A DNA stretch of 64,000 nucleotides from Phallusia mammillata (taxonomy: Eukaryota > Chordata > Ascidiacea > Phlebobranchia > Ascidiidae): contig QLIY01000278.1 of assembly GCA_003260075.1 (NCBI GenBank), positions 109,058-173,057 of the forward strand. The letters run 5' to 3'. The translations under genes and the position numbers were made by a program. Positions 37,524 to 49,071 of this stretch are shown one piece after another; position 1 is the stretch's first letter, and the number at the start of each line of letters is the position of its first letter. The notes under the pieces are model-generated. The model saw nothing but the letters and a program-made list of their open reading frames with translations. It was not told where the DNA came from and ran no database searches.

Positions 37524-38309
37524 ATGAGACAAACCAATGAAAAACCCCATCGATGTGATGTTTGTGAGAAAATATTTAGCCAGCGTGGAAGTTTAAAACA
37601 ACACATGTTGATACACGCAAATGAAAGACCTCATCGATGTGATGTGTGTAGAAATACCTTCAAACGAGCTGGAGATTTGAGAAAGCACATGTTGACACAC
37701 ACCGATGAGAAAGCACATGGATGTAAAGTTTGTGAGAAACGGTTTCGTCAACGTGGACATTTAAAAGCTCACATGTTGATTCACAACACAGAAAAACCTC
37801 ATAGATGTGACGTTTGTAAGAAAATGTTCCATACCAGTGGTCGTTTGAAAAGTCACATGTTGATTCACAATGAAGAGAAACAGCATCATTGTGATATTTG
37901 TGAAAGAAGCTATTACCACGTTGGAAGTTTGAAAGAGCATTTGTTGACACACACCAATGAAAAAGCACATCGATGTGATGTTTGTGAAAAAACATTTAGC
38001 CTCCGTCAAACATTAGCAACGCATATGCAAACACATACCAAGGAAAAAGCACATCGATGCGGTATTTGTGAAAAAAGATTTGCACGTGGTGGAGCTTTGA
38101 AAACACACATGCTGACACACACTGGTGAGAAACCTCATCAGTGTGATGTTTGTGACAAAGGATTTAGTCAAAGTGGACATTTGACAGCACATATGGTAAT
38201 TCACACCAAAGAGAAACCATACCGATGTGATGTTTGTGAAAAACGGTTTGCTCTAAGTGCACATTTGAAAAGACACATGTTAATTCACACAAATGAAAAA
38301 CCCCATTAA
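37524..38309 (+). CDS. C2H2 zinc-finger protein, nine fingers (copy 1)
   Basis: 261 codons made of nine classical C-x2-C-x12-H-x3-H fingers of 28 residues (CDVC/CEVC starts, H-M-x-x-H ends) joined by TGEKP-like linkers such as HTNEKPHRC. A DNA-binding nuclear protein is expected. Helix residues -1, 2, 3, 6 of finger 1 are Q, G, S, Q and of finger 2 R, G, D, K. The frame ends at TAA inside the linker of a tenth finger whose C, C, H, H remain readable after the stop (CHVCEKRFARG). Upstream, a decayed finger end (HMLTYTKNK) lies in frame before a stop, so the present ATG may only be the start of the last exon. No KRAB, BTB or other N-terminal domain is seen. Confidence 0.8.
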   Translation: MRQTNEKPHRCDVCEKIFSQRGSLKQHMLIHANERPHRCDVCRNTFKRAGDLRKHMLTHTDEKAHGCKVCEKRFRQRGHLKAHMLIHNTEKPHRCDVCKKMFHTSGRLKSHMLIHNEEKQHHCDICERSYYHVGSLKEHLLTHTNEKAHRCDVCEKTFSLRQTLATHMQTHTKEKAHRCGICEKRFARGGALKTHMLTHTGEKPHQCDVCDKGFSQSGHLTAHMVIHTKEKPYRCDVCEKRFALSAHLKRHMLIHTNEKPH

Positions 38310-39307
38310 TGTCATGTTTGTGAAAAAAGATTTGCCCGGGGTGATTATTTGAAAACGCACATATTAACACACACGATGTGATGCCTTATGGTGTGATGTT
38401 CGTCATATAATATTGCTTTCATAGAAATTGTTCAAAATCAAATAAATGTTTTTACGTTAAATAAACTGATGACGCATTCGATGGAGAATGGTTGATACAA
38501 TTTAAGCGCAAAAATGCACGATAACACTCCCACATATGTTCAAGGCACATATATTGTTTTTGCTGAATATATTTTTCAAACCAAATTTACTCTATGCCAA
38601 AGCATATATACAACAACATGCACGATTTTGTTTGCAGTCATAAAACTTAGGACTAGATTTTACCCTTTTGCTGAACCTAAGGACCACAGAGTCTAATTTA
38701 GCACTGCTGGTCAGCATTTCAGTGTAAAGACGTTCTTTTGACATATTTGACAACAAAACCGATTTTGTGTCATAGATTGTTTCGATTGTCATTTAGTTGT
38801 TTGTTAACAATACACAAGAAATGCTAAAACTTAAAAACCAGTTTTCTTTTTTACTCTTTGAGTTTGCTGCAAAGGTTTCGAGGCAACGTATTATCTGTTG
38901 TCAAATAAAATCTGTTTTGTGTAGTCATGACTTCCCCAATCGAGATGACGTCATCTACTCACAGCAGTCATAGGTCCCCCCAATAATTGTACTGGATTTT
39001 CGCCTCTGCTGCATAGGTCTTAAAATAAGCCATGCAATAACGATTATCATGTAATATAAGATGGAATATGCGATGTTAATTAAATATTGTTGTTTTTATA
39101 AAATTTTCCACTGCCAAACATGCTGGATGCTGGATACAATAGTTACTTTTCAACGTTGTTTGTCCTACTACACCGAATTGCTCAATAGCCCTTTAGTTAC
39201 TTGCTTTTTTGCCACGTCGAAGCTTTAGTATCGAATAAACAAAACCAACCAAGTTCTGCAGGGTCAAGGCGGTCCAAGGCGNNNNNNNNNNNNNNNNNNN
39301 NNNNNNN
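38310..39307. other. 3' flank, hAT tail copy and assembly gap
   Basis: A decayed tenth finger (38310-38381), AATAAA near 38441, then from about 38738 the repeated hAT tail region. 39282-39307 is 26 N. Confidence 0.7.
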
Positions 39308-39873
39308 TTCGTCAACGTGGACATTTAAAAGCTCATATGTTGATTCACAACACAGAAAAACCTCATAGATGTGACGTTTGTAAGAAAATGTTCCATACCA
39401 GTGGTCGTTTGAAAAGTCACATGTTGATTCACAATGAAGAGAAACAGCATCATTGTGATATTTGTGAAAGAAGCTATTACCACGTTGGAAGTTTGAAAGA
39501 GCATTTGTTGACACACACCAATGAAAATGCACATCGATGTGATGTTTGTGAAAAAACATTTAGCCTCCGTCAAACATTAGCAACGCATATGCAAACACAT
39601 ACCAAGGAAAAAGCACATCGATGCGGTATTTGTGAAAAAAGATTTGCACGTGGTGGAGCTTTGAAAACACACATGCTGACACACACTGGTGAGAAACCTC
39701 ATCAGTGTGATGTTTGTGACAAAAGATTTAGTCAAAGTGGACATTTGAAAGCACATATGGTAATTCACACCAACGAGAAACCATACCGATGTGATGTTTG
39801 TGAAAAACGGTTTGCTCTAAGTGCACATTTGAAAAGACACATGTTAATTCACACAAATGAAAAACCCCATTAA
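39308..39873 (+). CDS. C2H2 zinc-finger copy 2, 5' cut by gap
   Basis: Begins within finger 3 (FRQRGHLKAH) directly after the N run and continues through fingers 4-9 to the same TAA as copy 1. It is almost identical to copies 3 and 4 (KRFSQSGHLKAH in finger 8, where copy 1 has KGFSQSGHLTAH), with N for K in the linker before finger 6. It is incomplete because of assembly, not necessarily a pseudogene. Confidence 0.8.
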
Positions 39874-42206
39874 TGTCATGTTTGTGAAAAAAGATTTGCC
39901 CGGGGTGATTATTTGAAAACGCACATATTAACACACACGATGTGATGCCTTATGGTGTGATGTTCGTCATATAATATTGCTTTCATAGAAATTGTTCAAA
40001 ATCAAATAAGTGTTTTTAATTGAAAGAAACACTTCTCTAATGGCGTATTCGATTGAGAATGGTTGATATAATTTAGGCGCAAAAAATGCAAGATTACACT
40101 GCCACATATGTTCAAGCCACATATATTTTTTATGCTAAATATATTTTTCAAACCTAATTTACTTCTTGTCAAAGCATATATACAACAACAAGCACGAATC
40201 TGTTTGCTTTGATAAAATATAAGATTTTACCCTTTTGCTGAACCTAGGACCGCAGAGTCAATTTAGAACTGCTGATCAGCCCAGGTTTCTTGAAATATGG
40301 TTGCTATTTTTATTTGATTGTAAAGACGCATGTAAAGTTGAAAAATAATTATGTAAGCTTTGCTTATAAGCTGCATGCTGTGATTTTAGACACTATTGTT
40401 TCACAATCGTTGGTTCTTTTGACATATTTGACAACAAAACCGATTTTGTGTCATAGATTGTTTCGATTGTCATTTAGTTGTTTGTTAACAAATACACAAG
40501 AAATGCTAAAACTTAAAAACCAGTTTTCTTTTTTACTCTTTGAGTTTGCTGCAAAGGTTTCGAGGCAACGTATTATCTGTTGTCAAATAAAATCTGTTTT
40601 GTGTAGTCATGACTTCCCCAATCGAGATGACGTCATCTACTCACAGCAGTCATAGGTCCCCCCAATAATTGTACTGGATTTTCGCCTCTGCTGCATAGGT
40701 CTTAAAATAAGCCATGCAATAACGATTATCATGTAATATAAGATGGAATATGCGATGTTAATTAAATATTGTTGTTTTTATAAAATTTTCCACTGCCAAA
40801 CATGCTGGATGCTGGATACAATAGTTACTTTTCAACGTTGTTTGTCCTACTACACCGAATTGCTCAATAGCCCTTTAGTTACTTGCTTTTTTGCCACGTC
40901 GAAGCTTTAGTATCGAATAAACAAAACCAACCAAGTTCTGCAGGGTCAAGGCGGTCCAAGGCGTGAACACTCAAGTCGAATACCTTAATACTTACAAAAC
41001 TGGTAATTGGAATTTTGTATGAGAACTAATTTTTTGCTTGTTGAAAAAATGTTTTGCGTTACGTCAGACGACTTACTCAAAGAGCGTTTGCATACTTTGT
41101 AAAATGATCCATATAATTTTCAAATTGTCCAGAAACGCTACGCAGCATTTTAACTCATCTCTTGCTATGTGCTCTAATGTCAAACTGGTAAATTGCTTCC
41201 TGTAACACGAAAACGTGCAAAACTCGCATGTCGCAGCTGCATAACCGATTCCTGTCTAAATTACATCGCGCACGCGCAACAGCTGGTCATTTTAGCCCAG
41301 TTGGGAGTTTACAGGGTCAAGCTAGTGTGTAGTATGTTAGTACGATTTCGTTTAATATATTCCATTACTAAGATATTACCTTATCGCTTTTTATGCTGCA
41401 TTAGATTTGAGAAAATAAAAACAGTTTTAAGCCAAAAAACGTGACTGTAGTTGTGAAAATTTAGCGAAAATTAACATTGCACAAGGATAGATTTTTCGGG
41501 GGCGTAAAAGTTGGCACATACGTAAGGTTGAACTAATTCTGTATCTGCTGTAATCTCTTAATCTGCAAACTGTAAGACCCAATAACCACATAAAGTGCAT
41601 AACAATATTATTTCTTCAATAGAATAAAATGTTTTATAGCTTAGCTTTGACCGCTCTCCGCTAACATATTTACCTGAAGATTAATTTATATCTGCTCCAT
41701 TACCTTTATGTGTTAAATGGATTTAATGCTGCAAAAACGTTTAGTTATTTTGCCAGTGAAATATATCCCATCGGTTGTTTGTCCCAGTTTGTGACCAATA
41801 TAAATCACGCTGGAAAAGGAAATTGTTGCACAGCTGACTGCCACATTGCGAAGCCAGTTAATGCAGTTAATTAGCATGTAACCTCAGCCGAGAATTAGAA
41901 ATAAAATAGTTAAACGCATGCACTGTGTTTGTCCGTTTTAATGCAGTTTTAGGTAAGCGTTGTAACGCACAAAAAGTTTTGCAAAACTGACGGCTTTACC
42001 CTGGTCAGACTTAATTGTTTCAAATGTTCATAAGTTTTCACTTCATCTGGACTTATTGGCTCTTTTTTTCAAAGTAGCATTCTTGGCTGTAGAGCATTTA
42101 ATGCGAGAATGATGTTTCAGGAGGCATATGTTGATTCACACCAAAACCAAATTACAACTAGGTGATATTTGCGAAAAAATAAGGTGGAAATTTTAAAAAA
42201 TAAATA
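39874..42206. other. Inter-copy spacer of the zinc-finger block
   Basis: A decayed finger 10, a 3' flank with TTTGCTTATAAGCTGCATGC, the hAT tail copy (from about 40419), then the upstream region homologous to 36290-37523. A decayed finger end (RRHMLIHTKTK) lies near 42125, in better condition than in copy 1. Confidence 0.7.
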
Positions 42207-42992
42207 ATGAGACAAACCAATGAAAAACCCCATCGATGTGATGTTTGTGAGAAAATATTTAGCCAGCGTGGAAGTTTAAAACAACACATGTTGATACACG
42301 CAAATGAAAGACCTCATCGATGTGATGTGTGTAGAAATACCTTCAAACGAGCTGGAGATTTGAAAAAGCACATGTTGACACACACCGATGAGAAAGCACA
42401 TGGATGTGAAGTTTGTGAGAAACGGTTTCGTCAACGTGGACATTTAAAAGCTCATATGTTGATTCACAACACAGAAAAACCTCATAGATGTGACGTTTGT
42501 AAGAAAATGTTCCATACCAGTGGTCGTTTGAAAAGTCACATGTTGATTCACAATGAAGAGAAACAGCATCATTGTGATATTTGTGAAAGAAGCTATTACC
42601 ACGTTGGAAGTTTGAAAGAGCATTTGATGACACACACCAATGAAAAAGCACATCGATGTGATGTTTGTGAAAAAACATTTAGCCTCCGTCAAACATTAGC
42701 AACGCATATGCAAACACATACCAAGGAAAAAGCACATCGATGTGGTATTTGTGAAAAAAGATTTGCACGTGGTGGAGCTTTGAAAACACACATGCTGACA
42801 CACACTGGTGAGAAACCTCATCAGTGTGATGTTTGTGACAAAAGATTTAGTCAAAGTGGACATTTGAAAGCACATATGGTAATTCACACCAACGAGAAAC
42901 CATACCGATGTGATGTTTGTGAAAAACGGTTTGCTCTAAGTGCACATTTGAAAAGACACATGTTAATTCACACAAATGAAAAACCCCATTAA
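42207..42992 (+). CDS. C2H2 zinc-finger protein, nine fingers (copy 3)
   Basis: Same length and structure as 37524-38309: nine fingers, 261 codons, same ATG context (AATAATGAGACAAACC) and same terminating TAA. It differs from copy 1 at a handful of residues (K for R at helix position 5 of finger 2, E for K in the finger 3 knuckle, K for T in finger 8, R for G in finger 8). None of these is a classical base-contact position, so copies should bind the same DNA. Confidence 0.8.
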   Translation: MRQTNEKPHRCDVCEKIFSQRGSLKQHMLIHANERPHRCDVCRNTFKRAGDLKKHMLTHTDEKAHGCEVCEKRFRQRGHLKAHMLIHNTEKPHRCDVCKKMFHTSGRLKSHMLIHNEEKQHHCDICERSYYHVGSLKEHLMTHTNEKAHRCDVCEKTFSLRQTLATHMQTHTKEKAHRCGICEKRFARGGALKTHMLTHTGEKPHQCDVCDKRFSQSGHLKAHMVIHTNEKPYRCDVCEKRFALSAHLKRHMLIHTNEKPH

Positions 42993-43449
42993 TGTCATAT
43001 TTGTGAAAAAAGATTTGCCCGGGGTGATTATTTGAAAACGCACATATTAACACACACGATGTGATGCCTTATGGTGTGATGTTCGTCATATAATATTGCT
43101 TTCAAAGAAATTGTTCAAAATCAAATAAGTGTTTTTAATTTAAAGAAACACTTCTCTAATGGCGTAAAATATATTTTTCAAACCTAATTTACTCCTTGTC
43201 AAAGCATATATACAACAACAAGCACGAATTTGTCTGCTGTGATAAAATATAAGACTAGATTTTACCCTTTTGCTGAACCTATGGACCGCAGAGTCAATTT
43301 AGAACTGCTGATCAGCCCAGGTTTCTTGTAATATAGTTGCTATTTTTATTTGATTGTAAAGACGCATGTAAAGTTGAAAAATAATTATGTAAGCTTTGCT
43401 TATAAGCTGCATGCTGTGATCTTAGACACTATTGTTTCACAATCGTTGN

Positions 43450-44026
43450 TGAGAAACGGTTTCGTCAACGTGGACATTTAAAAGCTCATATGTTGATTCA
43501 CAACACAGAAAAACCTCATAGATGTGACGTTTGTAAGAAAATGTTCCATACCAGTGGTCGTTTGAAAAGTCACATGTTGATTCACAATGAAGAGAAACAG
43601 CATCATTGTGATATTTGTGAAAGAAGCTATTACCACGTTGGAAGTTTGAAAGAGCATTTGTTGACACACACCAATGAAAAAGCACATCGATGTGATGTTT
43701 GTGAAAAAACATTTAGCCTCCGTCAAACATTAGCAACGCATATGCAAACACATACCAAGGAAAAAGCACATCGATGTGGTATTTGTGAAAAAAGATTTGC
43801 ACGTGGTGGAGCTTTGAAAACACACATGCTGACACACACTGGTGAGAAACCTCATCAGTGTGATGTTTGTGACAAAAGATTTAGTCAAAGTGGACATTTG
43901 AAAGCACATATGGTAATTCACACCAACGAGAAACCATACCGATGTGATGTTTGTGAAAAACGGTTTGCTCTAAGTGCACATTTGAAAAGACACATGTTAA
44001 TTCACACAAATGAAAAACCCCATTAA
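43450..44026 (+). CDS. C2H2 zinc-finger copy 4, 5' cut at an N
   Basis: Starts immediately after the N at 43449 inside finger 3 (EKRFRQRGHLK) and runs through fingers 4-9 to the shared TAA. The sequence 43450-44480 repeats 42418-43448 almost exactly, including the 3' flank, so it may be an alternative allele of copy 3 placed in tandem. Confidence 0.75.
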
Positions 44027-44138
44027 TGTCATATTTGTGAAAAAAGATTTGCCCGGGGTGATTATTTGAAAACGCACATATTAACACACACGATGTGATG
44101 CCTTATGGTGTGATGTTCGTCATATAATATTGCTTTCA

Positions 44139-45363
44139 AAGAAATTGTTCAAAATCAAATAAGTGTTTTTAATTTAAAGAAACACTTCTCTAATGGCGTA
44201 AAATATATTTTTCAAACCTAATTTACTCCTTGTCAAAGCATATATACAACAACAAGCACGAATTTGTCTGCTGTGATAAAATATAAGACTAGATTTTACC
44301 CTTTTGCTGAACCTATGGACCGCAGAGTCAATTTAGAACTGCTGATCAGCCCAGGTTTCTTGTAATATAGTTGCTATTTTTATTTGATTGTAAAGACGCA
44401 TGTAAAGTTGAAAAATAATTATGTAAGCTTTGCTTATAAGCTGCATGCTGTGATCTTAGACACTATTGTTTCACAATCGTTGATTCTTTGGCAACAATGT
44501 ACAGTTCGTATGTTAGCCTGTAATGTTTACATGAAATAAAGCTTCACATAAAAAAACTAAAATTATACACAGGCGCTTTGTCGCGTACTAGTATGCAAAT
44601 ATTCACACAAGTGCGACGTGCGTAACTTTTCCCAAGTCAGCGTTTAGAGATAACCAAAAAACAGTACCTTTCTGTTCAACTGGATTCATAGAATGGCCAC
44701 CACACCCAAAACATGTTGCAATACCACACAAACGCATTGTTACGACGGGGGGGGGGAAGAAATTGTTCAAAATCAAATAAGTGTTTTTAATTTAAAGAAA
44801 CACTTCTCTAATGGCGTAAAATATATTTTTCAAACCTAATTTACTCCTTGTCAAAGCATATATACAACAACAAGCACGAATTTGTCTGCTGTGATAAAAT
44901 ATAAGACTAGATTTTACCCTTTTGCTGAACCTATGGACCGCAGAGTCAATTTAGAACTGCTGATCAGCCCAGGTTTCTTGTAATATAGTTGCTATTTTTA
45001 TTTGATTGTAAAGACGCATGTAAAGTTGAAAAATAATTATGTAAGCTTTGCTTATAAGCTGCATGCTGTGATCTTAGACACTATTGTTTCACAATCGTTG
45101 ATTCTTTGGCAACAATGTACAGTTCGTATGTTAGCCTGTAATGTTTACATGAAATAAAGCTTCACATAAAAAACTAAAATTATACACAGGCGCTTTGTCG
45201 CGTACTAGTATGCAAATATTCACACAAGTGCGACGTGCGTAACTTTTCCCAAGTCAGCGTTTAGAGATAACCAAAAAACAGTACCTTTCTGTTCAACTGG
45301 ATTCATAGAATGGCCACCACACCCAAAACATGTTGCAATACCACACAAACGCATTGTTACGAC
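44139..45363. repeat. 607-bp direct duplication with G10 at the junction
   Basis: GAAATTGTTCAAAATCAAAT through CACAAACGCATTGTTACGAC is present at 44139-44746 and 44757-45363, separated by G10. There is only one small length difference in an A run (6 against 5). Confidence 0.9.
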
Positions 45364-47634
45364 AGACACTTATTACGTCATAGAGCATTGTCCAACCTTG
45401 GGTTTACTGGTTGTGACACGCTTCGAGATTCGTCACAGTCATTAATTCAAATTTATATTCCCTCATAAACCTCTAGTGATAACAATTTCTAAAGACTCAG
45501 CACCGTGCCTAAGTGGCATAGTTGTAATGTACAAGCCCACGGTATGATCCTGTCGTGGGTTCGAATCCCACCACAGAAAAATCTGTCCTATGTATGACAA
45601 TGCTCGGCAAACAGCTGAATCGGTACAACGCCTTCGATGGGTTTGACCTGCTTTAATTGGCACATGCAGATTGTGACAAATCTTTACTTACATGGATAAA
45701 TGACTGTCAAGTAGTAGACATAGAACATATGAGGTAGAATTACGCACACGATGTAAAAGTCAACACACAACCAGTGCCCTGTTTTATCCTTACGTATCGG
45801 CGATGAAACAAGTCTGAAAGCATTGTTTCGCGGCTACATTTGGCTACCGATCGTTTTACCAGAAATCCCACATCAGTGAGGTATGTTTCTTTTGAAAGTG
45901 TTTGCTCGTACCATGACCAATATCTCATGGAAAGGCATCAAGGGAATAATGCAAAAAAAAATCCTTATTTCACATCTGGATTTCTAAGCAAACGCCGGCA
46001 AAAGTTTTAGCAGAAAAAGCGTTTATAGAACTGTAGATGGTCGTTTCTCCAGAAACACTACATGCAGTATAGTACCCGTGGCTGATCGCTTGCTCTGAAA
46101 CGAGTAAATTGCTTCCTGTATTACGGAATCGTACAAAGGTCGCAGAGCTACACAACTGATTACTTTACGTGCAGCAACTGGACATGTTAGTATTTTGCTC
46201 GAACGAGATGAAACTGATGTGCACAAACTGTGGTTTTCTTGGGATAAGTTCGTTTTTCTGCCATGTTATAAACACACAGGTTTAATGTATACCTGCGGTC
46301 AACTAAACTGGAAAAACGATTTGGCCACTTTGCTAGCGTCAATGGAATATTTCAACCCAGTGGTTTGGCCCAGTTTCTGTCCAATACAAATGACGCTTGT
46401 AATCGGGCACACAGGAAAAGGAAGATGTTGCATAGTCAGTTGATGTCGGTCAGCTTATAGCTTCAGTCCAGAGTTTGGCTTTGCAGATGTTTAGAAGCGA
46501 ATCTTTTAACTGTTTTCTTTTGCGTCTTTATGTAAACGTTGAAATACGCCTCGCAGTTTATCAGCACTAGCCTAATGTCAGAGTAAAACGTTTTAGAGGT
46601 TCATCCAGTTTTCATTTGTTTTTTGGGACAGAGCGGAATTTAGTGTGTGTTAGGCAAAAACATCGACCCGTCAAAATGACACAGGCATACGAAACCATCA
46701 AAAAACGAGCTTATTTAACGTTTTAGACACAAAGTAACTAAAAAGTTTGTGTGCGCACCCAGGCCGAACATTATCTCCGAATCATACTTGTATCAGTACA
46801 TGTGTATCGCGTAAAAATTCCTGGTCATAATCTTAGGTACAAAGAGTTGTTGCCAATCCGAAAGAATAACGTCGGTTTTTGCAACGAGATCCTGTTTTTT
46901 GTTACCGACAAAATTTGAAAGAACAGTTTAAGTAGTGGAGGTTTAAATAATACGTACTCAGTTCAGATTACGGCGAGTGCGAAAACGTCAGTAAACGGTC
47001 CCTAGCATTACGTCAAATATCATGACCAACATTTCGCGTCGCATAAAGTAATATATGAAAAAAACACTTTTTCGATCGTAAATATTAATTGAAATTTTGG
47101 AGAAATTCTAAGAAAAGGTAATTTATTTCGTTCAAAATCATGTGTTACATAATCGCATTGACGCCATGGGCAGAGATGCCATGACTTGTAACTTTTCCAT
47201 AGCGTAACTTTAACAACCATGTGTTTATAACGTGCACGACAAGTGGGTAAAGTCACATAATTGCTTATTATTGCGTGGTGCAAAAAGAAAAGGTCGTGAC
47301 AAAGTAACAATTCATTCTACTATTCGTTTTAGCTTTACGTACAATCACGCTACGTCCGGTCACGTTCAAATTGCATTTCTGTTGACATACGATTACTGCC
47401 AGTAAAGCAAGGAATCACAATTGCTAAATAGGCAAACATACGATATTTCTTGTATTCCATGTATGATGCGGAGATAGCCCTAGTATAAAGTTCGACTGGG
47501 CAAGTGGGTAAACTCGAACTTAGATTGCGGATAAATAGCTTATTTGCAAACTGCTCTATGCCCGACTGGTTATAGGGTCAGTTGAGCTACAATTATAGAT
47601 AGGACTTTCATTCACACTGAAACCTGCCTTTGGG
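45364..47634. other. SINE and a decayed copy of the zinc-finger upstream region
   Basis: A SINE at 45505-45665. From about 45960 to 46450 the sequence is a diverged copy of the zinc-finger upstream region (for example AAATTGCTTCCTGTATTACG against AAATTGCTTCCTGTAACACG at 41192), but no finger follows. 46450-47634 holds nothing recognised. Confidence 0.5.
45505..45665 (+). mobile_element. tRNA-derived SINE copy
   Basis: Head AAGTGGCATAGTTGTAATG, then B box GTGGGTTCGAATCCCACC. The body has GCTGAATCGGTACAACGCC and TTCGATGGGTTTGACCTG, matching family 1. Confidence 0.65.
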
Positions 47635-48156
47635 TCAAACCTCACCAAACTCGTCACTCCAATCACCACAGTCGTTATTCACGTCATTTACATCCGACAT
47701 CTCAATACATCCTTGTTTGTCCCCGCACCGACCCAACTTGTGACAAGCACATTCGAACATTGAAGAAGGGCAGGGGGGGGGGGACAGTTTCTCGCACACC
47801 GAGGGATTTCCAGGTTCTGTGGGGCAAAATAAATGAAACTCGTTTTGTAGAGTTATAAGTTATTTGCCAAAAGTTAAATTACGCGATATACACTTAAACA
47901 CGCACTAAAGCGGCCAAACCACATGCGCTGTTGCTTGCCACCATTGCGTTACAATTGAATATTGTTGATTGTTGCACTAATATAAATTTCAAATCAATCA
48001 AAAGTTTAATTTACTTGAACGTTTTGTGTTTACTATTAAATTAAAAGCAGACAGAAACTTACTTGTATAAGGTCGAGAAGCGAGACTGAAATCTTCACCT
48101 GGACATTCACCTTCCGCGCATCCGACGAAACGCAATAGAAATAGTAACCACAGCAT
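47635..48156 (-). CDS. Small secreted LDL-receptor class A-like protein
   Basis: Minus-strand exons are 48156-48063 (94 nt) and 47816-47635 (182 nt with TGA), intron in phase 1 (donor GTAAGT, acceptor CCCACAG), giving 91 residues as read. The start is the ATG at 48156, giving MLWLLFLLRFVGCA as signal peptide; an AG acceptor lies 16 nt upstream. The second exon reads C-P-x4-F-E-C-A-C, then CGDKQGCI, then NDCGDWSDEF: the F-x-C, G-x-C-I and D-C-x-D-x-SDE landmarks of an LDLa calcium-binding module. The last Cys of the module is absent, and the codons end at TGA just after a GTGAGG that could be a donor (G|GTGAGG), so another 3' exon may supply it. The G11 run (47773-47783) is inside the exon, coding for S-P-P-P, and keeps the frame. 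Confidence 0.65.
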
Positions 48157-48619
48157 GACTTTTATGTGATAACTGTGCACAGTAAAACGTAGTTAGTTAA
48201 CCGGTGACTTTACTATCCCTTCCCCCACCACCACAAAAATGAATAAAACAACAAAAGCATATGATCAGCAACACTATGCTATTATCTCAGTCACAGCTCA
48301 TGCTATATATGACTTGGTAACGACTGCATTAGTAGCTCAGCAAGATTAAACTTTAACACAACAGCACATTACTGCGTATCTTTTGTTTTAATGCATTCAA
48401 TAAAGAACATAAAAAAAAATCTTTAACGGTTAAAGCACAGCAATGGAACATTCAACAGAATGAGAGACCCTCTTCAAACCCTTTGTTTTTAAATTTAAGT
48501 AACATCAACATGTCATGTGATGTCTCGTTGGAATCACGCATAAAGGTCTGTAAGTTATGCGTGACTTTCGTTAAGTATTCCGTGACATCAGTCACATCTT
48601 TTCCGGAAATATCTACAAC

Positions 48620-48690
48620 GTTGAAACCAACGACCAGCAGCTACACCATGCAATAAAGCGTTATGTGACGAGAGTTCACAAGCAAGTAAG
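48620..48690 (+). other. Exon-like segment, decayed copy a
   Basis: AAAGCGTTATGTGACGAGAG, then CAAGCAAGTAAG. It matches the last part of the segments at 49400 and 50435, including the final 5' splice-site-like GTAAG, but the frame is broken before it. Confidence 0.4.
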
Positions 48691-48831
48691 TTTGGCAAAC
48701 TGAGGCCCTGGGGTTATTTTGGTTTTGGTTTGAAACCAAACTTATTGGATGGAATTACGGGTTGTTCCTACCCGTGGATAATTTCTTGGCAATATCATAA
48801 AAGTGTTATATCGGTAAAAACTGTCAAACTG

Positions 48832-49071
48832 AAAGTCTACATAAAACACCCATTTCAAGTTGTCCACTCCATTGTTACGCGACTAAGATGTCCAAAATAA
48901 TCTTACAAATTAGCTGATTTTTACAAACTGGGTGGCTTTAACGCGAATGTGATTGGCCAACTGCAATAAAATTTTTGGATTCTAACGCTGCATTTATTTT
49001 GGACACAAAATAGCTCCATATGCTTTATCGCGTAACAATGGGTTGGACAACTTGTGTTTTATGTAGACTTT
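48832..49071. mobile_element. Inverted-repeat MITE-like element, 240 bp
   Basis: Arms of about 70-78 bp: AAAGTCTACATAAAACAC, AAGTTGTCCA and TCCATTGTTACGCG at 48832-48900 are inverted at 48994-49071. The centre is about 90 bp. No target duplication was identified. Confidence 0.7.

Larger units (their letters stand above)
35740..45363. repeat. Segmental duplication block with zinc-finger ORFs
   Basis: The basic unit is about 4.68 kb: hAT 3' tail, about 1.2 kb upstream region, zinc-finger ORF, 3' flank. Equivalent points are 35740 and 40419 (hAT tail), 37524 and 42207 (ORF). A shortened unit (38738-40410) lies between them with a 26-N gap (39282-39307) replacing the upstream part. A fourth ORF copy begins after an N at 43449. 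The 3' flank is repeated again after G10 at 44747-44756. Confidence 0.85.

Noticed and set aside
37660..38370. Several minus-strand frames over the zinc-finger ORFs (also 39197-39934, 42343-43053, 43437-44087)
   Set aside because: Antisense shadows of the repeated finger code, with no signature of their own.
46195..46443. 83-codon + frame with several Trp and Cys
   Set aside because: It falls in the decayed copy of the zinc-finger upstream region, which is non-coding in the other copies.
47998..48180. Start of the LDLa-like gene at 48180
   Set aside because: The codon there is GTG. The ATG at 48156, after an AG acceptor and followed by a hydrophobic leader, is the better start.
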